Source of the DNA: Verrucomicrobiota bacterium
Lineage (GTDB): Bacteria > Verrucomicrobiota > Verrucomicrobiia > Limisphaerales > UBA11358
Length of the DNA stretch: 64,000 bases
Direction: 5' to 3'
NCBI GenBank assembly: GCA_028872915.1
Contig: JAGWNY010000001.1
Span: 86,642 to 150,641 of the forward strand
Within the stretch, counting starts at the first letter, position 1. Every line of letters begins with the position of its first letter. The position numbers were made by a program, and so were the translations under genes. The notes under the pieces were generated by a model. The model was not told where the DNA came from, ran no database searches, and was given only the letters and a program-made list of their open reading frames with translations. Positions 17,535-27,000 of the stretch are shown here, piece by piece.

Positions 17535-18368
17535 ATGAAACAGGTCGCCACCATCACCGTCATTGGCCGCGATAAAACGGGCGTCATCGCGCGTGTCACC
17601 GGCTTTTTGTTCCAACAAAAAGCCAATATCGAGGCCCTCGAGGAACAAGTGACCCGCGGCCAGTTCAGCATGACCCTCCAGGCTTCCTGGAAAAAACGTG
17701 ACTGGGATGAGGGCCGCGTTCGATCCGGCCTCGAATCCCTTGCCGCCGATTTGCGCATGGAGATAACCCTCCGTTTCACCGAACCCAACCGCCGCCAAAA
17801 ATTCGCCCTCTTCGTTACCCGCGAAACCCACTGCCTGCGCGCGCTTTTGGCCGCCAAATTGAATGCCGACGCCGCCCTCCTCATCGCCAACCATGTTGAT
17901 TTCGCCCCCCTCGCTCAAAAATATCGCCTGCCCTTCTTTCACGTCAATTGGAACAACCGCGCCACCGCCGAAGCCCGATGCCTTGCCATCCTCGAACGGC
18001 ATCAGGTGGACTTCGTCGTGCTCGCCCGTTTCATGAAAATCCTCTCTCCAAACTTCGTCTGGCGCTTCAAAAACAAAATCATCAACATCCATCCCTCCCT
18101 TTTACCGAGCTTTCCAGGCCCACAAGCCTATCGCCAGGCCTACGAAAACGGCGTCAAAATCGCCGGCGTCACCGCCCATTTCGTTTCCATGCGCCTGGAT
18201 GAGGGTCCCATCATCGCCCAGGGCGCCTTCGTCGTCCGCCCGGGCATGGAACTCAGGGAAATCATCGCCCGCGGCCAAAAACTCGAAGCCGCCATCCTCG
18301 TCAAGGCCGTCAAATTGTATCTCGGCAGGCGCCTCGACGTCCATTGGGGCATCGTCAGGGAAATCTGA
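17535..18368 (+). CDS. purU: formyltetrahydrofolate deformylase
   Basis: Hydrolyses 10-formyltetrahydrofolate to formate and tetrahydrofolate, balancing one-carbon pools and feeding formate to PurT. An N-terminal ACT domain ('TITVIGRDKTGVIARVTGFL', 1-80) is followed by a formyl-transferase fold with 'FFHVNWNN', the active-site 'NIHPSLLPSFPGPQAYRQAY' and the catalytic Asp in 'SMRLDEGPII'. At 277 aa it matches the family length of about 280. It is divergent from gspE. A weak stem (CCCCG-CGACA-CGGGG, 18375-18389) with a T-run a few bases later follows; I do not call it a terminator. Confidence 0.95.
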   Translation: MKQVATITVIGRDKTGVIARVTGFLFQQKANIEALEEQVTRGQFSMTLQASWKKRDWDEGRVRSGLESLAADLRMEITLRFTEPNRRQKFALFVTRETHCLRALLAAKLNADAALLIANHVDFAPLAQKYRLPFFHVNWNNRATAEARCLAILERHQVDFVVLARFMKILSPNFVWRFKNKIINIHPSLLPSFPGPQAYRQAYENGVKIAGVTAHFVSMRLDEGPIIAQGAFVVRPGMELREIIARGQKLEAAILVKAVKLYLGRRLDVHWGIVREI

Positions 18369-18468
18369 TCCACACCCCGCGACACGGGGCCCCTGTTTTT
18401 CCTTTTGCGCTTTTCGGATTTTGAACCAATTTAAAGGTGTCTGTGTCGGAGACAAAGGAGCGGGAACA

Positions 18469-18975
18469 ATGACTGTGGTCAAAAAAACACAAGCCGACCG
18501 GCTGGTCTTAAAGGTGGCCGTGATCTACAATGATTTCAGCCTTGCCGGGCGCGCGCTGGCAGCCTTGGACCGCGTGGCCGCCGATTTGGACGATATCATC
18601 GCGTGGGATGCAAAGCCCTGGTCGTTGGGAATCCTCCAAAATCCCGCCCAGGCGGGCGTCGCGCTTGCCGTCGCCGCCGATGCCCGCCTCCTGCTCCTCG
18701 TTTTAAATAACCTCGAAACCATTCCCCCCGAATTGCTTGACTGGCTCGATCATTGGTCCGCAAACCGGACCATCCGCGAAGCCGCCATCATGGCCGTCCG
18801 CTTCGATGAAGCCCAAACCCCGCCTGGTTTTTGGAACCAAATCAAATGGCTCGCCAAATGGCGCGGCCTCGAATTTCTGGACCAGCGCGCCGAAACCGCC
18901 GGCCGCCTCAATCAACCCGGCTCCGACGCCTCTCCCAGCCGGATACGGCGCGGTATGGTTTTGGTAGAGGGATGA
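18469..18975 (+). CDS. conserved-looking small soluble protein of unknown function
   Basis: 168 residues from ATG 18469, preceded at good spacing by a strong ribosome-binding site (AAAGGAG). The long track ORF starting at 18199 is antisense-type read-through of purU. The protein reads as an alpha/beta fold: a strand at 'VLKVAVIYNDFSLAGRALAA', 'WDAKPWSLGILQNP', 'AADARLLLLVLNNLETIPPE' and a Trp-rich segment 'FWNQIKWLAKWRGLEFLDQR'. No signal peptide or catalytic motif stands out. I do not recognise a named family. It is followed by the CBM48 gene 81 bp later. Confidence 0.7.
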   Translation: MTVVKKTQADRLVLKVAVIYNDFSLAGRALAALDRVAADLDDIIAWDAKPWSLGILQNPAQAGVALAVAADARLLLLVLNNLETIPPELLDWLDHWSANRTIREAAIMAVRFDEAQTPPGFWNQIKWLAKWRGLEFLDQRAETAGRLNQPGSDASPSRIRRGMVLVEG

Positions 18976-19056
18976 CCCCTTGCATTTGATTGGGGAAGAG
19001 ACTATGGTGCAAAGTGATGGCGATTCCAGTCGCCTTCTGGAAAGGAAGAAAAACTT

Positions 19057-19365
19057 ATGGCACGAAAACAGGAACCAAAACAACAAATAAAAAAAGAACC
19101 CGCGGGAGAACGCGCGCAGACGTTTTCATTCCGCTCGGCCGATGCAATGAGCGTCCAATTGGTCGGCGATTTCACCCAATGGCAGGATCGCCCCATCAAT
19201 CTGCATAGAAATGCCGACGGCATCTGGCAAACCACTGTCATCCTCCCTCCCGGAACGCACTATTACCGTTTTCTGGTGGATGGCCAGTGGCGCGACGATC
19301 CCGAATGCCCGTTGCGCGCCCCCAACCCATTCGGCACTGAAAACATGATGCGCCAGGTGGCGTGA
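19057..19365 (+). CDS. stand-alone CBM48 (AMPK-type glycogen-binding) domain protein
   Basis: 102 residues, start supported by an upstream GGAAAGGAAG. After a charged 20-residue N-terminus the whole protein is one carbohydrate-binding module 48: 'FSFRSADAMSVQLVGDFTQW', 'NADGIWQTTVILPPGTHYYR', 'FLVDGQWRDDPECPLRAPNP'. The Trp and Lys/Arg-type positions expected to contact alpha-glucan are mostly retained. Such domains usually sit on branching enzymes, isoamylases or AMPK beta subunits. As a free domain it may recruit a partner to glycogen, but no glycogen gene is nearby. The partner is unknown. Confidence 0.85.
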   Translation: MARKQEPKQQIKKEPAGERAQTFSFRSADAMSVQLVGDFTQWQDRPINLHRNADGIWQTTVILPPGTHYYRFLVDGQWRDDPECPLRAPNPFGTENMMRQVA

Positions 19366-19413
19366 GCCGTTGCCGCGCAAATTGTTTGCCGCCGCATGGG
19401 CCGTTGTATGGGC

Positions 19414-19441
19414 TTGACTTTTGCTGAATCAGCCTTTCAAT
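19414..19441 (+). promoter_or_regulatory. candidate promoter for outer-membrane barrel gene
   Basis: TTGACT and TTCAAT are separated by 16 bp and end only 6 bp before the ATG at 19448. If real, the transcript would be close to leaderless. Confidence 0.3.
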
Positions 19442-19447
19442 AGGCGC

Positions 19448-20170
19448 ATGCAAAAACAACATTGGCGGACGTGGCTGCCGCTTGTCATGGCCTTGGCCGG
19501 CGGCGCGGCTTTCACAATTCAGGCCCAGCCCGCCCGGGAATCCGCTCAACGCGGCCCAGGGCTTGCCCAGCGTTTTCCATCATTTTCAGATTGGCATTTC
19601 CGCGCCGGCCTCGGCCCCGAATTTACTGACGACTCCGCCTTCAGCCTGGACCCCACCCAACCGGATGCGAAGGTGAGATTTGATTCCGGTTTGCGGTTTG
19701 ACGCGGTCGGTGGATACCAATTCAGCCCCTATTTCAGCCTGGAATGCGCCACCGGAGTGATTTACAATCGGATCGATTCCATTGCCGGCTCGCCGGAAAC
19801 CGACGGAGATTTTGCCCAAATCCCGTTTCTCATCAATGCCGTTTTCCAGGCGCCCACATCAACGGGCTTCACGCCCTTCGCGGGCGCCGGATTTGGCTTT
19901 ACCGTGGACTATCTAAACCTTAACCAAGCCACGATACAAGGCTACGATATAACCGGAAACGCCGACACCGCCGCGTTTGCCTATCAAGTCATGGCCGGGC
20001 TTGCTTATCGCTTTGCTCCGGGCATGGATATTTCGGTGGCCTACGAATTCCTCGGCACGACCCAGCCCGAATGGGATGTCAATTCCGCGAGCGGCGGCCC
20101 CACCCAAACCTTGGATTTGCGCCGCCCTTATACGCACGCCGTGGTCGCCGCGGTGACCATCCAGTTTTGA
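19448..20170 (+). CDS. outer-membrane beta-barrel protein (OmpW/opacity-like)
   Basis: 240 residues from ATG 19448 (MQKQHWRTWLPLVMALAGGA), which gives a good signal peptide cleaved after 'IQAQ'; the track start (TTG 19421) adds an unlikely leader. The mature part alternates hydrophobic and polar residues in short amphipathic strands ('FRAGLGPEFTDDSAF', 'FDAVGGYQFSPYFSLECATG', 'YQVMAGLAYRFAPGMDISVA') and ends with 'VVAAVTIQF', a C-terminal aromatic typical of BAM-assembled barrels. Length suggests an 8-stranded barrel. It is convergent with the FadL gene. Confidence 0.82.
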   Translation: MQKQHWRTWLPLVMALAGGAAFTIQAQPARESAQRGPGLAQRFPSFSDWHFRAGLGPEFTDDSAFSLDPTQPDAKVRFDSGLRFDAVGGYQFSPYFSLECATGVIYNRIDSIAGSPETDGDFAQIPFLINAVFQAPTSTGFTPFAGAGFGFTVDYLNLNQATIQGYDITGNADTAAFAYQVMAGLAYRFAPGMDISVAYEFLGTTQPEWDVNSASGGPTQTLDLRRPYTHAVVAAVTIQF

Positions 20171-20190
20171 TCCGCGCCTTGCCCGCCGTC

Positions 20191-21435
20191 CTAAAAATGA
20201 TACTCCACGGACGCCGCCAGGGCGTTGCTGATGAAATCGTATTTGCCGTTGGCCGGCGCTGATAAACCGGAGGCGCCCGTCACCGTCCGCGTCGGTCCCC
20301 AGCCAAATTGATACGCCACGTCAAAATCAAACTTCCCGCCCTTGCGCCCGATTCCAACGCTGAAAAAATGCCGGTCCAAATCCGCCACCGCCGGCGTGTA
20401 GTTGGCATCCGGGACGGAATTTTCATTGAAGATGTAACCCGCGCTCACGTGCCAGCCATTGTTCAAATAACGCGTCGCCCCCCACTCAAAATACCAACTG
20501 GATTGCCAGTCCAAAGTTACCGGAACGTCGGAAAGCGGCAGGGCCGGTGGCGGCGTTTGCTGATGAATCACCACCGTTCCCAAAGCGCTCCAATCGGCGT
20601 AGTCGGCGTCGAATTCAAAATTCCATTCGGGCGTCGGCCGATACGAAATGCCGAAAACAGCCTCCAGCGGAAATGAAAATTCCGCATTGGCCAGGCTCTC
20701 GCTGGCGGGCGGCGCGGCGCCTTCCGCCGCGGTATGCCCTTGCAGATTGACGGTCGTGGAACTGCGAAACGTCGCGCCGAGCGAAACGTTTTGCCACGGC
20801 TGCCACAGCAATCCCAGGTTATACCCCACCGCCCAGCCGTCGCCCTTGAATTCAAAATAATCGCTGCCCGGCGACTCTGACAGCAGTCCCTGCTTCAAAT
20901 TCGCATAGGCGTAATTGGCGGAGACTCCGCCGCCGATCGCCAGGTTCGGCGCCAATTTGATGGCCATGACCGGATTAAAGGTCAGATACGTCAGCGAACT
21001 TCGCAAAGCCCCGGTCACCGTTCGGAATCCGGAGTCTTGCGGCCATTCCAGCCCAAGGCCAAACGGCGTATAGATGCCCAGGCCCAGGGTCACGGGGCAA
21101 TTGCGGGCGCCGTAAGTATAATAGAGTTGGGGAACGGCGTGAAGCTGGTTCTCGTTGTCAATGGTCTTGCCCGTGCCGGACGCCGTGTAACTGGGGTCCA
21201 GGTCAATGCCGTAAATGCCCGTGCGCGCGTTGCCGCCGGAAAGCTGGGATATGCCGGCGGGGTTGTAATAAATCGCGGAAGGATTGTCCGCGGTGGCAAC
21301 CACCGCCATGCCCCGCCCGACGGCGAACGCATCCAGGTCGGGCAAATCGAAGCCGGCTCCATAGGCCGTGATCGTCGCGCACGTCAAAAACGCGGCCGTC
21401 CAAATAAACAAAAAATATCCGGTGAATTTTCGCAT
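20191..21435 (-). CDS. OmpP1/FadL/TodX-family outer-membrane transporter
   Basis: Family members carry long-chain fatty acids or hydrocarbons across the outer membrane. From ATG 21435 (MRKFTGYFLFIWTAAFLTCA) there is a signal peptide ending at 'AYGAG'. The mature N-terminus 'FDLPDLDAFAVGRGMAVVAT' and 'NPSAIYYNPAGISQLSGG' is the FadL hatch/NPA signature. The body is a barrel of about 390 residues ending in 'VEYHF'. It is the last gene of a minus-strand set SDR-epimerase-FadL with an 18-bp gap, suggesting that the operon handles a lipid. The track ORF's first 78 residues (from 21669) overlap the epimerase gene and are rejected. Confidence 0.9.
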   Translation of the reverse strand: MRKFTGYFLFIWTAAFLTCATITAYGAGFDLPDLDAFAVGRGMAVVATADNPSAIYYNPAGISQLSGGNARTGIYGIDLDPSYTASGTGKTIDNENQLHAVPQLYYTYGARNCPVTLGLGIYTPFGLGLEWPQDSGFRTVTGALRSSLTYLTFNPVMAIKLAPNLAIGGGVSANYAYANLKQGLLSESPGSDYFEFKGDGWAVGYNLGLLWQPWQNVSLGATFRSSTTVNLQGHTAAEGAAPPASESLANAEFSFPLEAVFGISYRPTPEWNFEFDADYADWSALGTVVIHQQTPPPALPLSDVPVTLDWQSSWYFEWGATRYLNNGWHVSAGYIFNENSVPDANYTPAVADLDRHFFSVGIGRKGGKFDFDVAYQFGWGPTRTVTGASGLSAPANGKYDFISNALAASVEYHF

Positions 21436-21452
21436 GTTGTTTTTTTCAGGTT

Positions 21453-22373
21453 TCAACCGCAGGCGGACCGCAATGCCTGGGCGCTGCCATGGCGCGGTTT
21501 CCAGCCCGTGCTTTTGAGTTTGGCATTGCTGCCGGAAAAGTCCACCAGCATATCTTCCACCCAGGAAGGATGCACCGGCGACCCAAAATACCGCCATCGA
21601 ATTCCCGTGACCATCCGCGCCAGCCACAGCGGAACCGTCGGCACAAACTTTTTGCCAACCATTTTCCACACGTCGCCCAACTGGATAAAGTCATCGGAAA
21701 CAACGTTGAATGCGCCTGGCATATCGGTGCGAACGGCCTGGACGAAGGCCGCGGCCACGTCCTCTTCATGAACAAATTGGCGGCGCGGATTGCGCCCCAA
21801 AAAATTTATGGCGTTCTCGCGATAGCTTTGAACCACCGCCCGATTGCGCGGCCCGATGATATAAATCGGACGGAGAAACGTCAGGATGGTTGAAGATCCC
21901 AAAATTTCCGCGAGGATTCGTTCGGCTTCCGCCTTCGCGTTCCAATAGTAAAAAGGCGAATCGCCCTTTCCCAGCGGGAAATCCTCGGTAACGCCGGTTT
22001 TTCCGCGTGCCAGCATCGGATCATACACAGCCATGCTGCTGGCGTGGACAAAACGCCGCGCGTTGCCCGCCCGCGCCGCCTGCGCCACGTTCCGCGCCCC
22101 GTTCAAATTAATGTCATCGCGTTCAGCCGCGGACATTTTGGCGGGCCACAACACGATGCAAGCGGTGTGGACAATGACATCATGCCCGGCCATCAAGGCG
22201 GGCAATTGCGGCGAGCGAATGTCCATTTGAATGAACTTGGCCCTCGCCGGCCACGACTCGCCCGGCTCGGTCAGCGCCACGCCGGTGAGACCTTCCACTT
22301 CCGGCAAATCCATCAGCCGTTCCGCCAGGAGGCTGCCCAAATAACCGCTCGCGCCGGTTAAAAAGATGCGCAT
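21453..22373 (-). CDS. NAD(P)-dependent epimerase/dehydratase (extended SDR, 3-beta-HSD-like)
   Basis: 306 residues from ATG 22373. The Rossmann motif 'MRIFLTGASGYLGSLLAERL' opens the protein. The catalytic Tyr-Lys appears as 'SPFYYWNAKAEAERIL' (YxxxK, Y-W-N-A-K) after 'VHASSMAVYDP', and 'LRPIYIIGPRNRAVV' is the usual C-terminal substrate-side motif. The pattern resembles sterol/3-beta-hydroxysteroid dehydrogenase-type extended SDRs as seen in OleD. The substrate is not determinable. It lies 7 bp after the SDR gene and 17 bp before the FadL gene. Confidence 0.88.
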   Translation of the reverse strand: MRIFLTGASGYLGSLLAERLMDLPEVEGLTGVALTEPGESWPARAKFIQMDIRSPQLPALMAGHDVIVHTACIVLWPAKMSAAERDDINLNGARNVAQAARAGNARRFVHASSMAVYDPMLARGKTGVTEDFPLGKGDSPFYYWNAKAEAERILAEILGSSTILTFLRPIYIIGPRNRAVVQSYRENAINFLGRNPRRQFVHEEDVAAAFVQAVRTDMPGAFNVVSDDFIQLGDVWKMVGKKFVPTVPLWLARMVTGIRWRYFGSPVHPSWVEDMLVDFSGSNAKLKSTGWKPRHGSAQALRSACG

Positions 22374-22380
22374 AATTTTG

Positions 22381-23214
22381 TCAAGACTGTTGTTGTTTCT
22401 GCATCCGGACGACACGCTCAAAAAATTGGTTGGCGCCGGTTTTACGGATGGCCCATTCCCCCCCTCGCGGAAACAGCGCCGTGAAGGCAAACAACGGACG
22501 CACCGGAAAGGCGTTCACAATCACTTCGGGCAAGTCCCCTTCAATCGCCCGCATGACCGCGCGCGTCACCGCTTCCGGCGGCGATGTCCCCAGCAATGCC
22601 GGCGCCGTGCAACCGGTCCGTTCCTTCAGCTTCGCGTAAATGCCCGCCTCCACAAATCCCGGAACAATCACCGACGCGCTCACGCCAGTTCCCCGGTAGG
22701 TCGCCCGTAAGGATGACGTGAACGCGATCAACCCCGCTTTTGACGCCGCGTAAGGCTCTTGAAATGCCGGCCCCGCCTTTCCCGCCAGCGAAGATACATT
22801 CACGATGTGGCCGCGCCGGCGTTCGAGCATTCCTGGCAGCGCCAGCCGGCTCAAAATCATCGGCGCTTCCAAATTGACGTTCAGCACGTCGCAAATGCTC
22901 TCCTCATTCAAGTCGTGATACTGCGATGTGAACTCAATCCCCGCGTTGTTGATCAAAATGTCAATCGGTCCCAGGGTCCTTTCCACCCGCTGCAACAATT
23001 CACGTCTTCCTGCCGGCTCCCGAAGATCGGAAGAAATCGCAATCGCCCTGGCGCCGTTTTTTTCGATTTCCTGGCGCAATCCTTCCAAATTCACCCCGGG
23101 ATGCGCCGCCAATGCCAGCTTGACTTTCAGTTTCGCCAAAGCGCGCGCCATGCCCGTCCCCAATCCGCCGGACGCGCCTGTCAGCAGCACCGTGTCCCCC
23201 GCTTTGATTTTCAT
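22381..23214 (-). CDS. short-chain dehydrogenase/reductase
   Basis: 277 residues from ATG 23214, chosen because a perfect AGGAGG lies just upstream on this strand. Classical SDR features: 'VLLTGASGGLGTGMARALAK' (TGxxxGxG), 'DILINNAGIEFTSQY' (NNAG), Ser in 'VNVSSLAGKAGPAF' and 'YAASKAG' (YxxxK). The C-terminal 40 residues ('FPRGGEWAIRKTGANQFFER') resemble membrane-associated SDRs. It is the first gene of the SDR-epimerase-FadL set, and the strong ribosome-binding site suggests good expression. The substrate is unknown; the FadL neighbour suggests a fatty or acyl compound. Confidence 0.9.
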   Translation of the reverse strand: MKIKAGDTVLLTGASGGLGTGMARALAKLKVKLALAAHPGVNLEGLRQEIEKNGARAIAISSDLREPAGRRELLQRVERTLGPIDILINNAGIEFTSQYHDLNEESICDVLNVNLEAPMILSRLALPGMLERRRGHIVNVSSLAGKAGPAFQEPYAASKAGLIAFTSSLRATYRGTGVSASVIVPGFVEAGIYAKLKERTGCTAPALLGTSPPEAVTRAVMRAIEGDLPEVIVNAFPVRPLFAFTALFPRGGEWAIRKTGANQFFERVVRMQKQQQS

Positions 23215-23341
23215 CCCGCCTCCTTTTATACGGGCTATTTCTTTTCTGCAATCGTTTTCATCCCAAAATCGCTCGCGCGCGGGGCGCTGGGGCCTGTTAA
23301 TATACCGCATTATCGCGCATCCTCAACAAAGTGGCCGGTTT

Positions 23342-24007
23342 TCATTCGCTCGCCCCTGGCCGGTTTTGACCGCTCGCTGACACTAGCCGGGCACGCAATG
23401 CTTTTATTACGAGCACGCAAGGCAAAATGGCAAAGATGATGATCGGATACCAAAGGCTGATCATAAGCGTCCACCAGTTCTGCGCCTTGTCAACGCTATG
23501 GAATATTCGACTGAAGAAAATTCCGTAACCGATAAATACCGTTGCTGACGTTCGGTCGTTGTCAGCACAGCCTATCATATTTCCAGTATGGATCCCCGAC
23601 CCGTATTTGATTCCGAAATGAACAAACCCGACACGGTTCGTAATTCTATCGTTGGGAGCGAAAGCGAAACTCGTATTAAGCTCGTAAGGGAAGTTTTGAC
23701 TATAAACAACCAAATAACAACCAGACATATCTCTTACATAGCCCTTTTGAATGGCAAAATGAACTCTGTTACCACCATCGTACAGATAAGTGAACATACC
23801 GGGGTGATTTTTGTCGCGCGATGGTTGCAGACTGTGCGCAATTGCAATCCCGCCGCGTCCAATCGAAATTGAGCACCAGTCATCTTGACCGGAACGAGTC
23901 TCAAAAGGTTCCGGATTGGCCATACGAACCCAGCAGTAAACGCCGATGGTCCCCAGCAACAGGATTGCCGACGCAAATGTAAACCAAACAAGCAGCCTTT
24001 CTCTCAT
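23342..24007 (-). CDS. two-helix membrane protein of unknown function, low G+C
   Basis: 221 residues from ATG 24007, 7 bp after the stop of the RHS gene. It has one transmembrane helix near the N-terminus ('LLVWFTFASAILLLGTIGVY'), an extracytoplasmic domain of about 140 residues with four cysteines, and a second helix at the C-terminus ('LWYPIIIFAILPCVLVIKAL'). I do not recognise a family. Base composition is unlike the neighbours: I count 74 G+C in 180 bases for 23581-23760 (41%), versus 63% in a sample line of rpsA. Position directly after an RHS protein raises the possibility of an accessory or immunity role, but nothing in the sequence proves it. Confidence 0.7.
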   Translation of the reverse strand: MRERLLVWFTFASAILLLGTIGVYCWVRMANPEPFETRSGQDDWCSISIGRGGIAIAHSLQPSRDKNHPGMFTYLYDGGNRVHFAIQKGYVRDMSGCYLVVYSQNFPYELNTSFAFAPNDRITNRVGFVHFGIKYGSGIHTGNMIGCADNDRTSATVFIGYGIFFSRIFHSVDKAQNWWTLMISLWYPIIIFAILPCVLVIKALRARLVSASGQNRPGASE

Positions 24008-24014
24008 AGGTACA

Positions 24015-27000
24015 TTAAAATCCAAATTCTTTCCTGAGCGTTGCTCGTGATGCGGGCGTAACGACGAACGGGGTAAAAAGGTACGCTGATTTCCCTAAAA
24101 AACTCCCCTCGCTGATGTCACCAGTTGTGCCACCGCCGAAGAAATGCACGGCGTCATAGTTGCCGCCGGCGTTCCCCCAGATCCCTTCGTGGGCAAGAAT
24201 ATTTACCCAGGTTTGCGTGCCTACGTTCCTACTGGATTGCGCAGCGAATTCCTCGACCTTTTCGTCGCTGATCTGTATCAACCCGTGACCGTCCCGACTG
24301 GACTGGGTCCCGTACAACCGCCAAATAACCCGATTAACGTATCTGTGCTTGGGCGATCCAATCCATCCGCGAGTTCCTCCGCCACCGGCCTCGACATGGA
24401 CTCTTACTCCCACGCTTCGTCCGGCAGGCGGGCTGTCGAACACCTTGGCCGACAATTCGGATTGCAACGTCGTTTGAACGGCATTCGCATTAAAACTTGG
24501 TGGCATACCGGCTGGATCAACGCTGAAATCCACGATTATTGACGCCGCAAACGAGATCGTATTAACAACTGCTCTCGCGGACGCCATCGCTTCCGCGCCG
24601 ATAGCGCCAATGGAAATGGCATCGAATGAAGCACTGATATCCATCACCGTCAAGACCTCGCCAAGCTCATGCCCACCCGGATCGGCGTTGTTGGCGGGAT
24701 TATCCTCCGTGAAAAGGTAGCGGTGGAGCGATAGCGGGTCCTCAGTATTCCCTTCAAACGTGTCCCTTGTCCAAAACCGGCCTGTAACCGGATTCATGTA
24801 GCGGGCGCGGAGATAATAGAAGCCGATATTCGGATCGTATTGCTGGCCGGTGTAGAGATAATCATTTGGCGTCGTGCCCGTGCTGGCAAGAAAATCCCCA
24901 AACGCATCGTACGTGTAGGTATCGGAAATCGTCCCGTTCGCGGCGGTGAGGAACCGTGTATTGCCGTTCCCGTCGTATCCGTAAAAACTCGTCGCGCCGC
25001 CGGATTGCCGCTGGCTGATAAGGTTGAGGCCATAAGCGTAAAGGCGGCTTGGCGTGGAACCAATCGTCGTCAATTCTTCCAAAACTTGCGCGTAACCGGA
25101 TGGGTTGCGGTCATCAACAAGATAAAAGTTTGTCGTCGTGCCGACGACTTTCTCCACTCGATTCCCATCGCCGTCATAAACAAATTGGACGTTCGTCCCG
25201 CCAACCACGGCGTTGGTTAGACGGTTCTCGACGTCGTAAAAATAGCTGTTCCCCGCAGAATTCGTCGTGCTGCCGTTGGCATCGTAGTTATCGGTGGTTA
25301 ACTGGTTGTCCGTGTTGTAAGCGAATGATTGGTTGCCAACGCCACTCACCGTGGAAGTCCGATTCGTCCGATTGCCCACGGCGTCGTATTTGTAGCTGAT
25401 ACTGCCGCCGCCGGACGCAACAATGGTTTCGTTGGTCAGCCGATAGAGCGGGTCGTATTGCCATTGGTTCGTCCGGCTGACGCCATTGATCGTTTCAACG
25501 AGGTTGGTGCGGTTGCCCGCGGGCGCGAGTTGATAGACAAAATTCGCAAACGTGCCGGTGCCGGTAGTTGACGTTAAATTTGTCAGCCGGTTGAGCGAGT
25601 CGTAGCTGTACGAGTTGGTGACGCCATTGGGCAGAACCTCCGTTTGCAGGTTGCCCACGGCGTCGTAGCCGTAAATGGTCGAATCGTTGAACCGGTCAAT
25701 GACGTTGGTCAGCCGCATGAGCGAATCGTAGTAATACGTCAGTTGCGCGCCGTTCGTGGTCGAGGAGGCGATCCCATACAGATTGCCAAAGCCGTCGTAG
25801 CTGTAGGTCAACGTTCCTTCGGGGCCGGCCTTTGTCTTCAGACGGCCCATGTCATCGTAGGTGTAGCGGGTCGTCCCGCTGGCGTCCACCATGTTTGTCC
25901 GCTGGCCGGCGGGCGAATAAGCAAAGGCAACGTGGCAGCCGGCGATGGACGTTTTGTTCATCAATCGGTTCAGGGCATCATATTGATTGGTAACGACGAC
26001 ATCGTTGAAATTCGTTTCGCGGATGAGATTGCCCGCGGCGTCGTAACCGGATGTCGCCACCTGATTGCCGGGGAGCGTTTCTTTTGTGCGCCGCCCCATA
26101 CCGTCATATTGGAAGAAGTTGGTGCGGTTCAGAGCGTCAATCTGCTGGAGCATGTTCCCCACTTCATCATAAACGTAGCGCGTGACCATTTGCTGGCTTG
26201 TGCCAAAGGCGTTCGTCACCGCCGTTAACCGGCCCAGCGTGTCATAGCCGTATCGCGTGACGATGTTCGCCTGATTCGTCACTGCAATGCGATTGCCGAT
26301 GGCGTCGTATCCATAATTCTCATGCGTGCCGTCCGGATAAATCCTCTCGATTTGGCGGGCAAGGGCGTCATAAACGTAAATGTTGGTGTGATTGAGCGCG
26401 TCAATGACGGAGGATTGGTTGCCATCCGCGTCGTAGGTGAATTGCGTCACCTGATTCAAGGCGTTGGTCTGGGCAACGCGGTTGCCCGCCGCGTCGTAGG
26501 CATAATGGGCGGTCGCTATCGTGGATGAATAAGGCGGAAGAAGTCCGCCGCCGCCGTTGGGCGCGGCCGTCCGCGTTTGGGCCGTGGCCTGGCCCGCCAG
26601 ATTATAAATCGTTCGGTTGACCTCGCCGTCGGCCTGGGCCGTTTCCAACAACTGGCCCGTGGGATTGTAAAAATAGGACGTGGCATTGCCGTCCCGGTCC
26701 ACGGAGTTGGTCCGGTTGCCGTCCGCGTCATAGGCGTAGCTCTCGAACGTGCCGTCCGGGAACGTCTCGTTGGTCAGCAAACCGTCCGCGTCGTAGAAGA
26801 ACTGGTTCGTCCGGCCCAGGTCGTCAATGGTTTGGGCTTGTTTGCCGATGGCGTCATAAACGACCGAATTGGTGAAACCATCCGCGTCAATGGTCTGAAT
26901 CACGCGATTGGCGGCATCGTAAACCCATCGCGTGACAACCGGGCCGGCGACGCGCAACCGGGTCTCGTTGGTTTTGTTGCCATTGCCGTCATAGGCGTAG

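Noticed and set aside
18375-18399. CCCCG-CGACA-CGGGG as terminator for purU
   Set aside because: The stem is only 5 bp and the T-run begins 5 bases after it; too weak to call.
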